A stretch of 64,000 nucleotides of DNA, taken from NCBI GenBank assembly GCA_903901045.1, contig CAIUPP010000123.1:62001-126000 (forward strand), written 5' to 3'. Made by a program: the position numbers and the translations under genes. Each line of letters starts with the position of its first letter. The first letter of the stretch is position 1. The stretch comes from an uncultured Planctomycetota bacterium (lineage in GTDB: Bacteria > Planctomycetota > Brocadiia > CAIUPP01). This document shows positions 25,469 through 34,791 of this stretch, piece by piece. The notes under the pieces are model-generated. The model saw nothing but the letters and a program-made list of their open reading frames with translations, had not been told where the DNA came from and ran no database searches.

Positions 25469-28402
25469 GTGGAGCCAATCTCACGACGCGCGTTTCTCGG
25501 GCTTGCCGCGAGCGCGGGGGTCGCCATCGCCACGTCGCCCCCCTCCAAGCTTGCCGACCGGCTCATTCCCTACGTCAACCCCCCGGAGTATCCCCCCTCG
25601 GGGCAGTGGGCCACCTACGCGACCACCTGCCGCGAATGCCCCGCCGGCTGCGGAATGCACCTCTGGCACCGGGACGGGCGCGTGACCAAGGCCGAGGGGA
25701 ACCCGGAGCATCCCGTCAACTGCGGCGGACTTTGCGCGCGCGGGCAGTCCTCCCTGCAAGGGCTTTACGACCCGGACCGCCTGCGGGCGCCCCAGCGCAG
25801 CGGGGGGGCATTGGCTTCATGGCCCGACGCCATCACCTCCATTGGCGACAAACTGCGCAACAGGCGAGGGCGCGTGGTGGTTCTCAGCGACCTCCAGACC
25901 GGCGCGCTGCGCGAGGTAGTCGAATCCTTCGCTGCCGCATTCGGCGGCGCGGCGCTCTTCTGGGAGCCGATCAACTGCGAGGCGCTCTGCGGCGCTCATG
26001 ACGCGCTCTTCGGCCTGCCGCAGATTCCCGCCTTTCGCATGGAGCAGTGCCGCCTCATCCTGACCTTCGGCGCGGATTTCCTGGACACCTGGATTTCCCC
26101 CGTGGAGTACGCCGCCGCCTTCAGCCGGATGCACGCCTTCCGCGAGGGGGGAATGGGGCGCATGGTCTATGTCGGGCCGCGCTTGTCCATGACAGCCGGC
26201 AACGCCGACGACTTTCTCTGCGTCCCCCCGGGCGGAGAACTGGCCATCGCCGTGGAAATGCTCCGCGCGATAGCGGAGAAGGGCCGGCCGAAAGGGGACG
26301 CGCGCACCCTGACCGCGCACCTCAAGGCGCTTTCTGCGCGCGCAGGCGGCTTGCCGGAAGGCGTGTCCCGCGCCAGGGTCGAATCGCTCGCCCGCGCCTT
26401 TGTTGAATCCCCATCGAGCGTGGCGCTGGCCGGGCCCGCAGGGGGGAGCGGTTCGGCGGCGCGGGACCTCGCGATGGCGGCGGCGCTGCTGAATTACGCC
26501 GCGGGCCGCATCGGCAGCAGCATGGACTTCGCCGCCCCGCACGCGCTCAGCCGGGCCGCAGGAAATCGCCAGGCGGAGGCGCTGCTGGAGGGGCTGACGC
26601 AGGAGGATATTCTGTTCCTCCTGGGGGCCAATCCCGTCTACGCCTTGAACGGCGCTGAAGCGGCGCTGCGGCGCGCGGGCGCGGTGGTCTGCCTGGGGAC
26701 TATGCCCGACGAGTCGGCGGCTCTGGCGCATTGGACGCTGCCGGTCGACAGCCCGCTGGAATCCTGGGGGGACTACGAGCCGCGCGCCGGAGTCCACGGC
26801 CTCATGCAACCCACTCTGTCTCGGCTGCACAACAGCCGTCCCGCGGGGGATTTGTTTCTTGAAGTTGCCCGCGCGGCGGGCAAGCCGTTGGCGCGTCCCG
26901 GCGGGGCCGGCGCGCCGGAGAATTTTGAGCAATGGCTGCACCTGTGCTGGCGCGAGCTTCACGCGCGGCTGTCGCCATTGACGCCCTTCGATCTCTTCTG
27001 GCACGACTCCCTTCGCCGTGGGGGAGCGTATGAGAAGCCGGCGGAGGTCTCCGTGCAACTGCGCCCGGTCGCCGACAGCATGGTGGAGCGCGCTGTCCCA
27101 GCGCGCTTGGTGAACGATAGCCGGCTGGGGACAGCCGGCTCCACCACGACGGATGCGGAACTATGGGTCTGGCCCTCGGTAATGCTCTTCGACGGTCGCG
27201 TGGCGAACCGGGGCTGGCTGCAGGAAGCGCCCGAACCGACGACCTCGATCACCTGGGGCAGTTGGGTGGAACTCCATCCCCGCAAAGCGCGCGCCCTCGG
27301 GCTGAGCGATGGCGATGTGGTGGAAATCTCCAACGAGCGCGCGGCGATCGAACTGCCCCTCCTCGTCACCGAGGACGTGGCGGAGAACGTGGCCGCCGTT
27401 CCCCTCGGCCAGGGACACACCGCCCTGGGCCGCAACGCCACCCGGCGCGGCGCCAACGCCTTCCGTCTGCTGGGCGGCGTCGAGGGCCCCACCGCCTTTG
27501 GCCCCGTGAAGCTTCGCCCCGCCGGCCGTAGCGCGCCGCCGACCTCCGTCGCCCCCACCCAGGATCAGTACAAACGCGAACTTCTCCAGTGGATGCCCCT
27601 CGCGCGACTGCGCGCGATGAATCCCGGCGACGGCAATCCGGTGGTCCTCCCCTTGCCCGAGGGATTCGACCCCCGGCGCGACCTTTATCAGGGGCGCAAG
27701 TACGATCAGCACCGCTGGGCGATGGTGGTGGACCTTCATCGCTGCACCGGCTGCGGCGCTTGCGGCGTCGCCTGTTATGCCGAGAACAACATCGCCGTGA
27801 TGGGGGAGGAGCAACTCCGCGTCGGCCGGGAACTCGCATGGCTCAAGGTCGTTCCCTATCGCAAAGAGGGCTCCCGCCGGCTCGGCTGGCTGCCCATGCT
27901 CTGCCAGCAATGCGAATGCGCTCCCTGCGAGCCGGTCTGCCCCGTCTTCGCCTCGGTGCATGACGGGGAGGGGCTGAACGCGCAGGTCTACAACCGCTGC
28001 ATCGGCACGCGCTACTGCTCCAACAACTGCCCGTACAAAGTGCGCCGGTTCAACTGGCGCAACAACGAATGGCCCTCGCCCCTGGAGCGGCAGCTCAACC
28101 CGGAAGTGACCGTTCGCTGCCGCGGCGTGATGGAAAAATGCACCTTCTGCATTCAGCGCATTCGCAACGCCGAGCATGTCGCGAAGCGCGCCCGGCGGCC
28201 CGTGAAGGATGGGGATATCCTGCCCGCCTGCGTTCAGAGTTGCCCCACGCGCGCGCTGCTCTTCGGCGACCTGCTCCTCTCTGATTCGGAGGTGAGCCGG
28301 CTCACCCACAACGACCCGCGCCGTTATCACGTGCTGGAAAGCCTCAACGCGAAGCCTGCGATCACCTACTTGATGCGGATAGAGCAAGATGAGCCAGTCT
28401 GA
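25469..28402 (+). CDS. actB: Alternative complex III subunit B (molybdopterin-type domain fused to Fe-S domain)
   Basis: This 977-residue protein is the extracytoplasmic core of a quinol:electron-acceptor oxidoreductase. A Tat signal (SRRAFLG, residues 5-11) is followed by a molybdopterin-oxidoreductase-like domain beginning with a CRECPAGC cluster, then from about residue 745 a ferredoxin-like domain with four cluster motifs (CTGCGACGVAC; CQQCECAPCEPVC; CIGTRYCSNNC with CTFC; CVQSC). This fused order is typical of ActB. Residues about 538-560 (VERAVPARLVNDSRLG...) are encoded by palindromic repeats inserted in frame. The start is GTG 25469, preceded by GGAGGAAAG. The gene overlaps actC by 14 bases. 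Confidence 0.92.
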   Translation: MEPISRRAFLGLAASAGVAIATSPPSKLADRLIPYVNPPEYPPSGQWATYATTCRECPAGCGMHLWHRDGRVTKAEGNPEHPVNCGGLCARGQSSLQGLYDPDRLRAPQRSGGALASWPDAITSIGDKLRNRRGRVVVLSDLQTGALREVVESFAAAFGGAALFWEPINCEALCGAHDALFGLPQIPAFRMEQCRLILTFGADFLDTWISPVEYAAAFSRMHAFREGGMGRMVYVGPRLSMTAGNADDFLCVPPGGELAIAVEMLRAIAEKGRPKGDARTLTAHLKALSARAGGLPEGVSRARVESLARAFVESPSSVALAGPAGGSGSAARDLAMAAALLNYAAGRIGSSMDFAAPHALSRAAGNRQAEALLEGLTQEDILFLLGANPVYALNGAEAALRRAGAVVCLGTMPDESAALAHWTLPVDSPLESWGDYEPRAGVHGLMQPTLSRLHNSRPAGDLFLEVARAAGKPLARPGGAGAPENFEQWLHLCWRELHARLSPLTPFDLFWHDSLRRGGAYEKPAEVSVQLRPVADSMVERAVPARLVNDSRLGTAGSTTTDAELWVWPSVMLFDGRVANRGWLQEAPEPTTSITWGSWVELHPRKARALGLSDGDVVEISNERAAIELPLLVTEDVAENVAAVPLGQGHTALGRNATRRGANAFRLLGGVEGPTAFGPVKLRPAGRSAPPTSVAPTQDQYKRELLQWMPLARLRAMNPGDGNPVVLPLPEGFDPRRDLYQGRKYDQHRWAMVVDLHRCTGCGACGVACYAENNIAVMGEEQLRVGRELAWLKVVPYRKEGSRRLGWLPMLCQQCECAPCEPVCPVFASVHDGEGLNAQVYNRCIGTRYCSNNCPYKVRRFNWRNNEWPSPLERQLNPEVTVRCRGVMEKCTFCIQRIRNAEHVAKRARRPVKDGDILPACVQSCPTRALLFGDLLLSDSEVSRLTHNDPRRYHVLESLNAKPAITYLMRIEQDEPV
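27081..27146. repeat. Composite palindromic insertion inside actB (family B plus related unit)
   Basis: A family B unit (27081-27109) is joined to a second palindrome (AGCCGGCTG-ggga-CAGCCGGCT, 27119-27141) so that the whole 66-bp block starts TGGTGGAGC and ends GCTCCACCA. Its length is a multiple of three and it is read through in frame as 22 extra residues. Confidence 0.88.
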
Positions 28403-30323
28403 AAAAGCGGCGACGGCCGGTCTGCGCGAATGGCCCTCGGAGAAGTTGGACTACGCCGCCATCACGGATACCGTGCTGGATGCGATGCGCCCTCCCTCGC
28501 GCCGCTACTACGTCTGGGTCACGGTACTGGCCCTCGTCGTGGCCGCCGCCTTCAGCGCCTGGATCTACCAGGTCCGCGTCGGCATGGTCGTCACCGGCGT
28601 GAACCATCCCGTCGGCTGGGGCTGCTATATCGGCAACTTCGTCTTCTGGGTCGGGATCGCTCACTCCGGCACCCTCATCAGCGCCATCCTGCACCTCGTC
28701 CGCGCGCGATGGCGCAACGCCGTCAGCCGCTCGGCGGAGGCCATGACCATCTTCGCCGTGCTCACCGCCGGCCTCTTCCCGCTCATCCACCTGGGCAGGC
28801 TGTGGGTGTTCTATTACATTATCCCCTACCCCTCCGAGCGCCAGCTCTGGCCGAACTTCACCAGCGCGCTGGTCTGGGACTTTGTGGCCGTCAGCACGTA
28901 CCTCACCGTGAGCGTGATCTTCTTCTACGTCGGCATGCTCCCCGACCTCGCCTCCGTGCGCGACCGCGCCGTGAGCCGCCTGGGGCCGGATCATATCCAC
29001 GCGCGCATCTACCGCTGGCTGGCCCTGGGGTGGTCCGGCACCGCCCATCAATGGCGGCACTATGGCCGCTCCTACCTCTACTTCGCCGCGCTGGCCACCC
29101 CGCTGGTGATCTCCGTGCATTCCGTGGTCTCCTGGGATTTTGCCATGGGGCTGCTTCCGGGCTGGCACAGCGCGGTATTCCCTCCCTATTTCGTCGCGGG
29201 GGCCATCCACTCCGGCCTGGCCATGGTGCTGGTGCTGATGATCCCCATGCGCCGCTGGCTGCGGTTGGAGTCGCTGGTCACCATCGAGCACTTCGACGCG
29301 CTCGCGCAGACCATGCTGCTCACCACCGCCATCGTGGCGTACGCCTACGTCGTCGAGCCGTTCATCTCCTGGTACTCCGGGGACCTCCAGGAATGGCAGT
29401 TCACGGCGTGGCGCGCCACCGGACACATGGCCTGGATGTACTGGGCGCTGATTCCGCTGAACGTCCTTGCGCCGCTCGCCTTCGTCTTCCGCAGGGTGAG
29501 GCGGAATTTCAAGGCGCTCTTCACCGTCGCCATCCTGGTCACCGTCGGCATGTGGATCGAGCGCTACTTCATCGTCGTTGGCTCCACCAGCCACGACTTC
29601 CTCCCGCACAACTGGGGACCGTACCATCCGAGTTGGGTGGAGTGGACCATCACGGCAGGGTCGTTCGCCTGGTTCATGTTCTGGTTCCTCCTCTTCTCCA
29701 AGACGCTGCCGGTCATTCCCGCCGGCGAGATGAAGGGACTGCTGGCCGAGGGGCAGACGCACGACCTGCATGTGCGGACGCCGCTGGACGCGCATGGGCA
29801 AATCGCGCGCTCGCGCGCGGGGGTGCTGGCGATCTTCCCCGGTCCCGAGCCGCTGCTGCTGGCGCTGCGCGGAATGCATGGCAGCTCTTTCAGACAGTTG
29901 GAGACGCTCTCGCCTGTGAAAGTGGGGGAGGTGGAGCAGTTCCTCGGCCTGTCGCACGGGCCGATCCGCTACTGGACTTTCTTTGGCGCTCTCTCCGGCT
30001 GCATCGGCGGCCTCTGGCTGGCGAGCGGCACCGCCGGGGTGAACGGCCTGATCGTTGGCGGCAAGTCCACCCCCGTCGCCTGGATTCCCTACTGCATCGT
30101 CGCCTTTGAAGGGACCATCCTGATGGGCACGTTGGCGAACCTGACCGGGTTGATTGTCCACGCCCGGCTCGGTCCGCAGCGCGCGCTGCCCGCCGCGTAC
30201 GACCCCGCTTTCAGCCGCGACAAGTTCGGCCTGTTCGTTTCCTGCGAGCCGGCCCGGCTGGAAGAGGCGAAGAGAGAACTCGCGCGTTTCAAGCCCGAGG
30301 AGATTCGTGTCATCCATCATTAG
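28389..30323 (+). CDS. actC: Alternative complex III subunits C and D fused (NrfD-like quinol subunit + DUF3341)
   Basis: The 644-residue membrane protein joins an NrfD-like ActC (about 1-440, some ten membrane helices; the quinol-binding subunit) to an ActD-like DUF3341 domain (about 465-644) with two helices (WTFFGALSGCIGGLWLASG and CIVAFEGTILMGTLANLTG) and a soluble C-terminus. In Rhodothermus-type complexes these are separate genes. It overlaps actB upstream and actF downstream. Confidence 0.9.
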   Translation: MSQSEKAATAGLREWPSEKLDYAAITDTVLDAMRPPSRRYYVWVTVLALVVAAAFSAWIYQVRVGMVVTGVNHPVGWGCYIGNFVFWVGIAHSGTLISAILHLVRARWRNAVSRSAEAMTIFAVLTAGLFPLIHLGRLWVFYYIIPYPSERQLWPNFTSALVWDFVAVSTYLTVSVIFFYVGMLPDLASVRDRAVSRLGPDHIHARIYRWLALGWSGTAHQWRHYGRSYLYFAALATPLVISVHSVVSWDFAMGLLPGWHSAVFPPYFVAGAIHSGLAMVLVLMIPMRRWLRLESLVTIEHFDALAQTMLLTTAIVAYAYVVEPFISWYSGDLQEWQFTAWRATGHMAWMYWALIPLNVLAPLAFVFRRVRRNFKALFTVAILVTVGMWIERYFIVVGSTSHDFLPHNWGPYHPSWVEWTITAGSFAWFMFWFLLFSKTLPVIPAGEMKGLLAEGQTHDLHVRTPLDAHGQIARSRAGVLAIFPGPEPLLLALRGMHGSSFRQLETLSPVKVGEVEQFLGLSHGPIRYWTFFGALSGCIGGLWLASGTAGVNGLIVGGKSTPVAWIPYCIVAFEGTILMGTLANLTGLIVHARLGPQRALPAAYDPAFSRDKFGLFVSCEPARLEEAKRELARFKPEEIRVIHH

Positions 30324-31383
30324 AAAACTGACGGGCCCCAAACGAACCCGCTGGATGGCCGGGGCGGCGGCGCTCTGCCTGGCGGGGCTGGGGGGCTGGC
30401 TGGCCTGCCTCCTGTGCGGCGACGCGCCCCGCGCGTGGCGCGGCCTGCTCATCGCCTTCATCTATTTCACCCCGCTCAGCGCCGGCCTGCTGGTCTGGTC
30501 CCCCATCGTCCTGACCTCGCGCGGGACATGGCTGGGGCCGATTGAACGCTTCAACCTCGCCGGCGTCGCCTTCAGCATCCCCTCGCTCGCGGGCCTGTCG
30601 GCGCTCTGGATCGGCGCGGCGCACTGGGCTCCCTGGGTCGGCCGGACGCTGCCGCAGTCGGCATGGCTGAGCAAGAACTTCCTCTTCGGCCGCGACCTCG
30701 CGGCGCTGGCGCTTTTCTGGGCGCTGGCGCACTGGTACGCCGCGCGCCGCCGCGAGGGGGAGGGCTTGCGCATCGGCCCCTTCCTCATCGCCGCGTACGC
30801 GGTTGTCTTCACGCTGCTGGGGAACGACCTCGTCATGGCGCTGGACCCCACCTGGGCGACGACGCTCTTCGGCGCGTACTTCTTCATCTCCGGCCTGTAC
30901 ATCGCCATCTGCGCGTGGGCGCTCCTTGCCGCGCTCGACGCCGCCGAACGCGGGCGGCTGCATGACCTCGGCAAGCTCCTCGTCACCTTCAGCCTCCTCA
31001 CCACCTATCTCATGTTCTCGCACCTGCTGTTGATCTGGTACGAGAACCTGCCGAGGGAGACCAGTTACCTCGTCCTGCGGATGAACTTCTATCCCTGGAG
31101 GGCCGTCAGCATGGCGCTGGTGGCGCTGGTCTACCTGGGCCCGCTGCTCATGCTGCTCACCGTGCGGGCCAAGCGGTCGGGATGGTTTCTGGGGATGGTC
31201 AGTGTTATCTTGTTGGTGGGATTGTGGGTGGAGCGCTGGTGGCTGGTCGCGCCCCAGTTCAGCAGGGAACTGCGGCTGGGCGCGCCCGAAGTTTCCATCT
31301 CCCTCGCGGCGCTGGGGGCGCTGGCGTTCGGCCTCCTCGGACTTCTGCGTCCCGCGCCGGCCGCGCAGGCGGGGAGGCGCTGA
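30307..31383 (+). CDS. actF: Alternative complex III subunit F (membrane subunit)
   Basis: This 358-residue integral membrane protein has about nine to ten helices and matches the ActF subunit, a second NrfD-type-fold membrane protein of the complex. Recognisable parts are AFIYFTPLSAGLLVWSPIVL, a conserved PWVGRTLPQSAWLSKNF loop and FSHLLLIWYENLPRET. The start is GTG 30307, with GAGGAG five bases before it. It overlaps actC by 17 bases, and its stop overlaps the ActA start (TGATG). Confidence 0.85.
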   Translation: MSSIIRKLTGPKRTRWMAGAAALCLAGLGGWLACLLCGDAPRAWRGLLIAFIYFTPLSAGLLVWSPIVLTSRGTWLGPIERFNLAGVAFSIPSLAGLSALWIGAAHWAPWVGRTLPQSAWLSKNFLFGRDLAALALFWALAHWYAARRREGEGLRIGPFLIAAYAVVFTLLGNDLVMALDPTWATTLFGAYFFISGLYIAICAWALLAALDAAERGRLHDLGKLLVTFSLLTTYLMFSHLLLIWYENLPRETSYLVLRMNFYPWRAVSMALVALVYLGPLLMLLTVRAKRSGWFLGMVSVILLVGLWVERWWLVAPQFSRELRLGAPEVSISLAALGALAFGLLGLLRPAPAAQAGRR

Positions 31384-31946
31384 TGTCCGCGGAACAAGCG
31401 ACAAATCCGCCAACGCCCCGCAGCGGCCCCTCGCGACGCCTCCGCCGCGCCGCCGCCTGGACGGGGGCCGGCTCGCTCCTGCTTGTTCTGGGGATGGTGC
31501 TGCTCTGCTATTTCTATTATCCGGCCGGTCTCGGAAAGGAACAGCCGATCCCGTTCAGCCACCGGGTGCATGCCGGGGACAAGGAGATCAGTTGCCTGAT
31601 GTGTCACACGACGGCTACCGGCGGCGCGCGCGCGGGCATTCCCCCGCTGGAAACCTGCATGCTCTGCCACAGGCGCATCATCATCACCTATCCCAAGGTC
31701 AAAGAACTTCGGGAGCATTACTTCGCCGGTCGGCCGGTGCCCTGGGTCCGCGTGAACGACCTGCCGGACTACGTCTATTTCGACCACAGCATGCACCTCC
31801 TGCGCGGGTTCGACTGCGGAAAGTGCCATGGCGACGTGAAGGGGATGGACCGCATCGTTCAGCCTCAGGAATTCAAGATGGGATATTGTGTGCAATGCCA
31901 CCGGGATAATGGCGCCTCGCACGACTGCACGATTTGTCACAGGTGA
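31383..31946 (+). CDS. actA: Pentaheme cytochrome c, alternative complex III subunit A
   Basis: The 187-residue protein has one N-terminal membrane anchor (about 30-50) and five CxxCH haem motifs in order: CLMCH, CMLCH, CGKCH, CVQCH and CTICH. Further histidines (PFSHRVH, YFDHSMH) can be distal ligands, as in the cytochrome c7/NrfB fold. It is the electron-exit subunit. Gene order is unusual: in most act operons actA is first, here it follows actF and directly precedes the oxidase genes. Confidence 0.88.
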   Translation: MSAEQATNPPTPRSGPSRRLRRAAAWTGAGSLLLVLGMVLLCYFYYPAGLGKEQPIPFSHRVHAGDKEISCLMCHTTATGGARAGIPPLETCMLCHRRIIITYPKVKELREHYFAGRPVPWVRVNDLPDYVYFDHSMHLLRGFDCGKCHGDVKGMDRIVQPQEFKMGYCVQCHRDNGASHDCTICHR

Positions 31947-31952
31947 CGAGCC

Positions 31953-33341
31953 ATGTCGAATGATGCCGGGAAACCGCAAAGCGCCGCCGTGGCCTTCATG
32001 GTCGCCGGGAGCGCCTGGTTCGCGCTCGGGACGATCTACGGCCTCTTCTCGGCGATCCACCTCATGGCCCCGGAGTTCTTCAACAACATCCCCTGGCTCG
32101 TCTTCGGCCGCACCCGCCCCGTCCACGTCAACACCATGATCTTCGGCTTCGTGGCCAACATGCTCATCGGCTGCGCCCTGTACTACGTCCCCGCGCTGCT
32201 GCGCACCCGCCTCTGGTCGCAGAAGCTCGGCTGGATCGCCTTCATCTTCTGGCAGATCGCCGTGCTCAGCGGCCCCGTCACGTTCCCCTTCGCCATCACG
32301 CAGGGGCGCGAGTACGCGGAATATGTCTGGATCTTCGACCTCTGCATCATGATCTCCCTGCTGACGCTGGTCTTCAACTGCGTCCTGACCATCGCCGCGC
32401 GCCGCCAGAACATGCTCTACGTCTCCGTCTGGTACGCCATCGGCGCGCTCATCTGGACCGCCGGAGTTTATCCCATCGGCAACGTCATGTGGCATCCCTC
32501 CTCCGGCGCGCTGCCGGGGCTGATCGACTCGATCTTCCTCTGGTTCTATGGGCACAACCTCGTCGGGCTGCTGCTCACGCCGCTGGCGATCGGTGCAGCG
32601 TACTTCGTTGTCCCGCGTGTGACGCGCACCCCTCTGTACTCGCACACCCTCTCCCTCATCGGTTTCTGGACGCTCCTGGCGCTCTACGCGCACATCGGAG
32701 GGCATCACCTGCTCCAGGCGCCCATCCCCAACTGGCTCAAGTCCATCTCCGTCGTGGATTCCATGGCGATGATCATTCCCGTGTTCACCGTCCTGGCCAA
32801 CGTCTGGCTCACCGCGCGCGGCTCGCTCAGCCGGCTCTGGAAGGACCCCGCCGGGCGATTCGTCCTCGCCGGAACGATCTGGTATCTCATCGTCGGCATC
32901 CAGGGCTCCGTGCAGTCGCTTCCGGCGGTGCAGCGGATCACCCATTTCAACAACTGGGTGATCGGCCACGCGCACATCGCCGTCCTGGGCTTCTCCGGGT
33001 TCATCGCCCTGGGGGCGATGTGGCACGTCCTTCCCCTGGCCGCCGGACGCCGGCTCTACTCGCACCGGCTGGTCAATGTCCAGTTCGGCCTGGCGCTGCT
33101 GGGGCTCATCGGCTTCTTCGCGGTGCTCACCGCCGCGGGCCTCATCCAGGGAGTGGGCTGGTATAACGGCGAGGCGATCTACCGCGTGCTGCCGGAGATT
33201 GCCCCCTTCATGGTCCTGCGCGCCGCGCTCGGCATTCTCATCATGGCCGCCTCCTTCCTCGGCCTCTACAACGCCATCCGCACGCTGCGCGGCGCTCCGC
33301 TGCGCGAGTCCGAGAGCCCGTTGCAGGAGGGGCCCTTATGA
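31953..33341 (+). CDS. ccoN: cbb3-type cytochrome c oxidase subunit I
   Basis: The 462-residue haem-copper oxidase subunit has about twelve helices. Visible metal ligands are His in RPVHVNTMIFGF (low-spin haem), the His in FYGHNLVGLLLTP, the CuB pair in YAHIGGHHLLQAP and GHAHIAVLGF for the haem histidines. It reduces oxygen to water and pumps protons with CcoO and a cytochrome c. The stop overlaps ccoO by ATGA. Confidence 0.93.
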   Translation: MSNDAGKPQSAAVAFMVAGSAWFALGTIYGLFSAIHLMAPEFFNNIPWLVFGRTRPVHVNTMIFGFVANMLIGCALYYVPALLRTRLWSQKLGWIAFIFWQIAVLSGPVTFPFAITQGREYAEYVWIFDLCIMISLLTLVFNCVLTIAARRQNMLYVSVWYAIGALIWTAGVYPIGNVMWHPSSGALPGLIDSIFLWFYGHNLVGLLLTPLAIGAAYFVVPRVTRTPLYSHTLSLIGFWTLLALYAHIGGHHLLQAPIPNWLKSISVVDSMAMIIPVFTVLANVWLTARGSLSRLWKDPAGRFVLAGTIWYLIVGIQGSVQSLPAVQRITHFNNWVIGHAHIAVLGFSGFIALGAMWHVLPLAAGRRLYSHRLVNVQFGLALLGLIGFFAVLTAAGLIQGVGWYNGEAIYRVLPEIAPFMVLRAALGILIMAASFLGLYNAIRTLRGAPLRESESPLQEGPL

Positions 33342-34324
33342 AAATGACCCCCGCGCTGCTGGTCATCGGCGGCATCATGGTGTTCTGGGCCTCCGTGTTC
33401 ATCGTGATCATCCTCCCGTCCATCGTCTGGCAGGAGCCGCCCAGCGCGGCGTGGCAACCTTGGAGCGACGACGAAGCCGCCGGCCACGATCTCTACGTCC
33501 GCAATGGATGCAGCTACTGCCATTCGCAGTACGTCCGCGTCATGGACTGGGGAGAGGGTGCGGAGCGCATCGCGCAACGAGGGGATTACGTCAACCAGCT
33601 CCCGGCCATCCTGGGCACGGAACGCACCGGCCCGGACCTCTCACAGGAAGGGGGGGAGCATCCGGAGGACTGGCAGATTGCGCACTTCATCAATCCCCGC
33701 AACACGCGCCCGCTCTCGCTGATGCCCTCCTGGGAGTTCCTCGGCATGCGCGATATTCGCCACCTCACCGCTTACGTCCGCTCTCTTGGCGGGAAGGACG
33801 CGACCTTCCGCGCGCAGCGGCAGGAGGAATGGAAGCCGCAGGCCGCTGATGCCTACGCCGGGGGCCCCGCCGCCAACATCCAGTGGCTGCACGACCACGT
33901 GCCGGCCCCCTGGCACCCCATGCCCAATCCCTATCCCGCCACCGACGCCGCGCTCCAGCGCGGGCATAAAATCTATCAGGACTTCTGCGCCGGTTGCCAC
34001 GGTGTCGTCGGCGACGGCAACGGCCCGGCAAAGGAGTTCCTGAACCCGCCCCCGCTCAATTTCACCGAACTGCGCGACCACCTCGTCGGGGGGCAGTACA
34101 TCGGCGGCATCTTCTATTACCAGGTCATGAACGGCATCACCGGTACCGGCATGCCTTACTTCAAACGGGAGTTGGAATCCGAGAAGATATGGGACGTCTC
34201 CAATTACATCGCCGTGGACTTCGTCGGCTACACCGACGCCGAGACTGCGCCTCTCGGGATCGACGCCTCCTATGAGCCGGAGTGGAAGAACAACTATTCG
34301 CTCCCGGGCGCGGATGAAAAATAA
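33338..34324 (+). CDS. ccoO: cbb3 oxidase subunit II with an added cytochrome c domain (CcoO-CcoP-like fusion)
   Basis: The 328-residue protein has an N-terminal helix (about 5-28), a CcoO monohaem domain with NGCSYCHSQYVR and TGPDLSQEGG (about 45-140), then a second cytochrome c domain with CAGCHG (about 215-300). The second domain stands in for the separate CcoP subunit, for which no gene is seen, so the oxidase receives electrons through this fusion. Confidence 0.88.
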   Translation: MKMTPALLVIGGIMVFWASVFIVIILPSIVWQEPPSAAWQPWSDDEAAGHDLYVRNGCSYCHSQYVRVMDWGEGAERIAQRGDYVNQLPAILGTERTGPDLSQEGGEHPEDWQIAHFINPRNTRPLSLMPSWEFLGMRDIRHLTAYVRSLGGKDATFRAQRQEEWKPQAADAYAGGPAANIQWLHDHVPAPWHPMPNPYPATDAALQRGHKIYQDFCAGCHGVVGDGNGPAKEFLNPPPLNFTELRDHLVGGQYIGGIFYYQVMNGITGTGMPYFKRELESEKIWDVSNYIAVDFVGYTDAETAPLGIDASYEPEWKNNYSLPGADEK

Positions 34325-34336
34325 GGGAATGCGGCC

Positions 34337-34543
34337 ATGACGAAAGGGCAGTTGCTGCTGGCGATTTGGATTCTCTTCACCGCCATCGGCTTGACGGCGA
34401 TGATCGCCGCGCTCGTCTGGGCGGTCAGGTCCCGGCAATTCTCGGACCAGGAGCGCGCCCGGAGTCTGGCGCTGGAGAGCGGCATTCCCTCCGAGGAAGA
34501 GGAGCGCGCCGCCGCGGCCCATTGCGGAGAGCCTCGAACATGA
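34337..34543 (+). CDS. ccoS: CcoS-like cbb3 oxidase maturation protein
   Basis: The 68-residue protein has one membrane helix followed by AALVWAVRSRQFSDQE, matching the WAVRSGQFDD hallmark of CcoS, which is needed for cofactor insertion into cbb3 oxidase. The C-terminal tail is longer than usual. It overlaps the next gene by ATGA. Confidence 0.7.
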   Translation: MTKGQLLLAIWILFTAIGLTAMIAALVWAVRSRQFSDQERARSLALESGIPSEEEERAAAAHCGEPRT

Positions 34544-34785
34544 TCGGGTTGAACGTCCTTCAGAACCAGTGGCTGATCCTGGCGCTCTTCGGCGGAAGCG
34601 CCACGGTGTTGGCCGTGTTCCTCTGCTACCTGGCCGGCTGGCGGCCGCGGCAGGGGACCGATCAGGCCGGCAACCGGTCGCCGGTCGCCTGGACCCCCTG
34701 GGGGCTCATCGTCGTCTACGCGCTCACCGTCGCTTTCGGCCTCGCGTTCGTGGTCATGGTCGCCCTCAATCCTCCGAACTGGTGA
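34540..34785 (+). CDS. Small two-helix membrane protein of the oxidase operon
   Basis: The 81-residue protein has two membrane helices (about 11-32 and 53-76) joined by a polar loop. It may be an accessory subunit of the oxidase or of alternative complex III; no family recognised. The ATG overlaps the ccoS stop. Confidence 0.6.
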   Translation: MIGLNVLQNQWLILALFGGSATVLAVFLCYLAGWRPRQGTDQAGNRSPVAWTPWGLIVVYALTVAFGLAFVVMVALNPPNW

Positions 34786-34791
34786 ACGGTC

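Noticed and set aside
28362-33065. Long minus-strand frames opposite actC, actF and ccoN
   Set aside because: They are antisense shadows of well-recognised membrane protein genes and have no ribosome sites or domain motifs.
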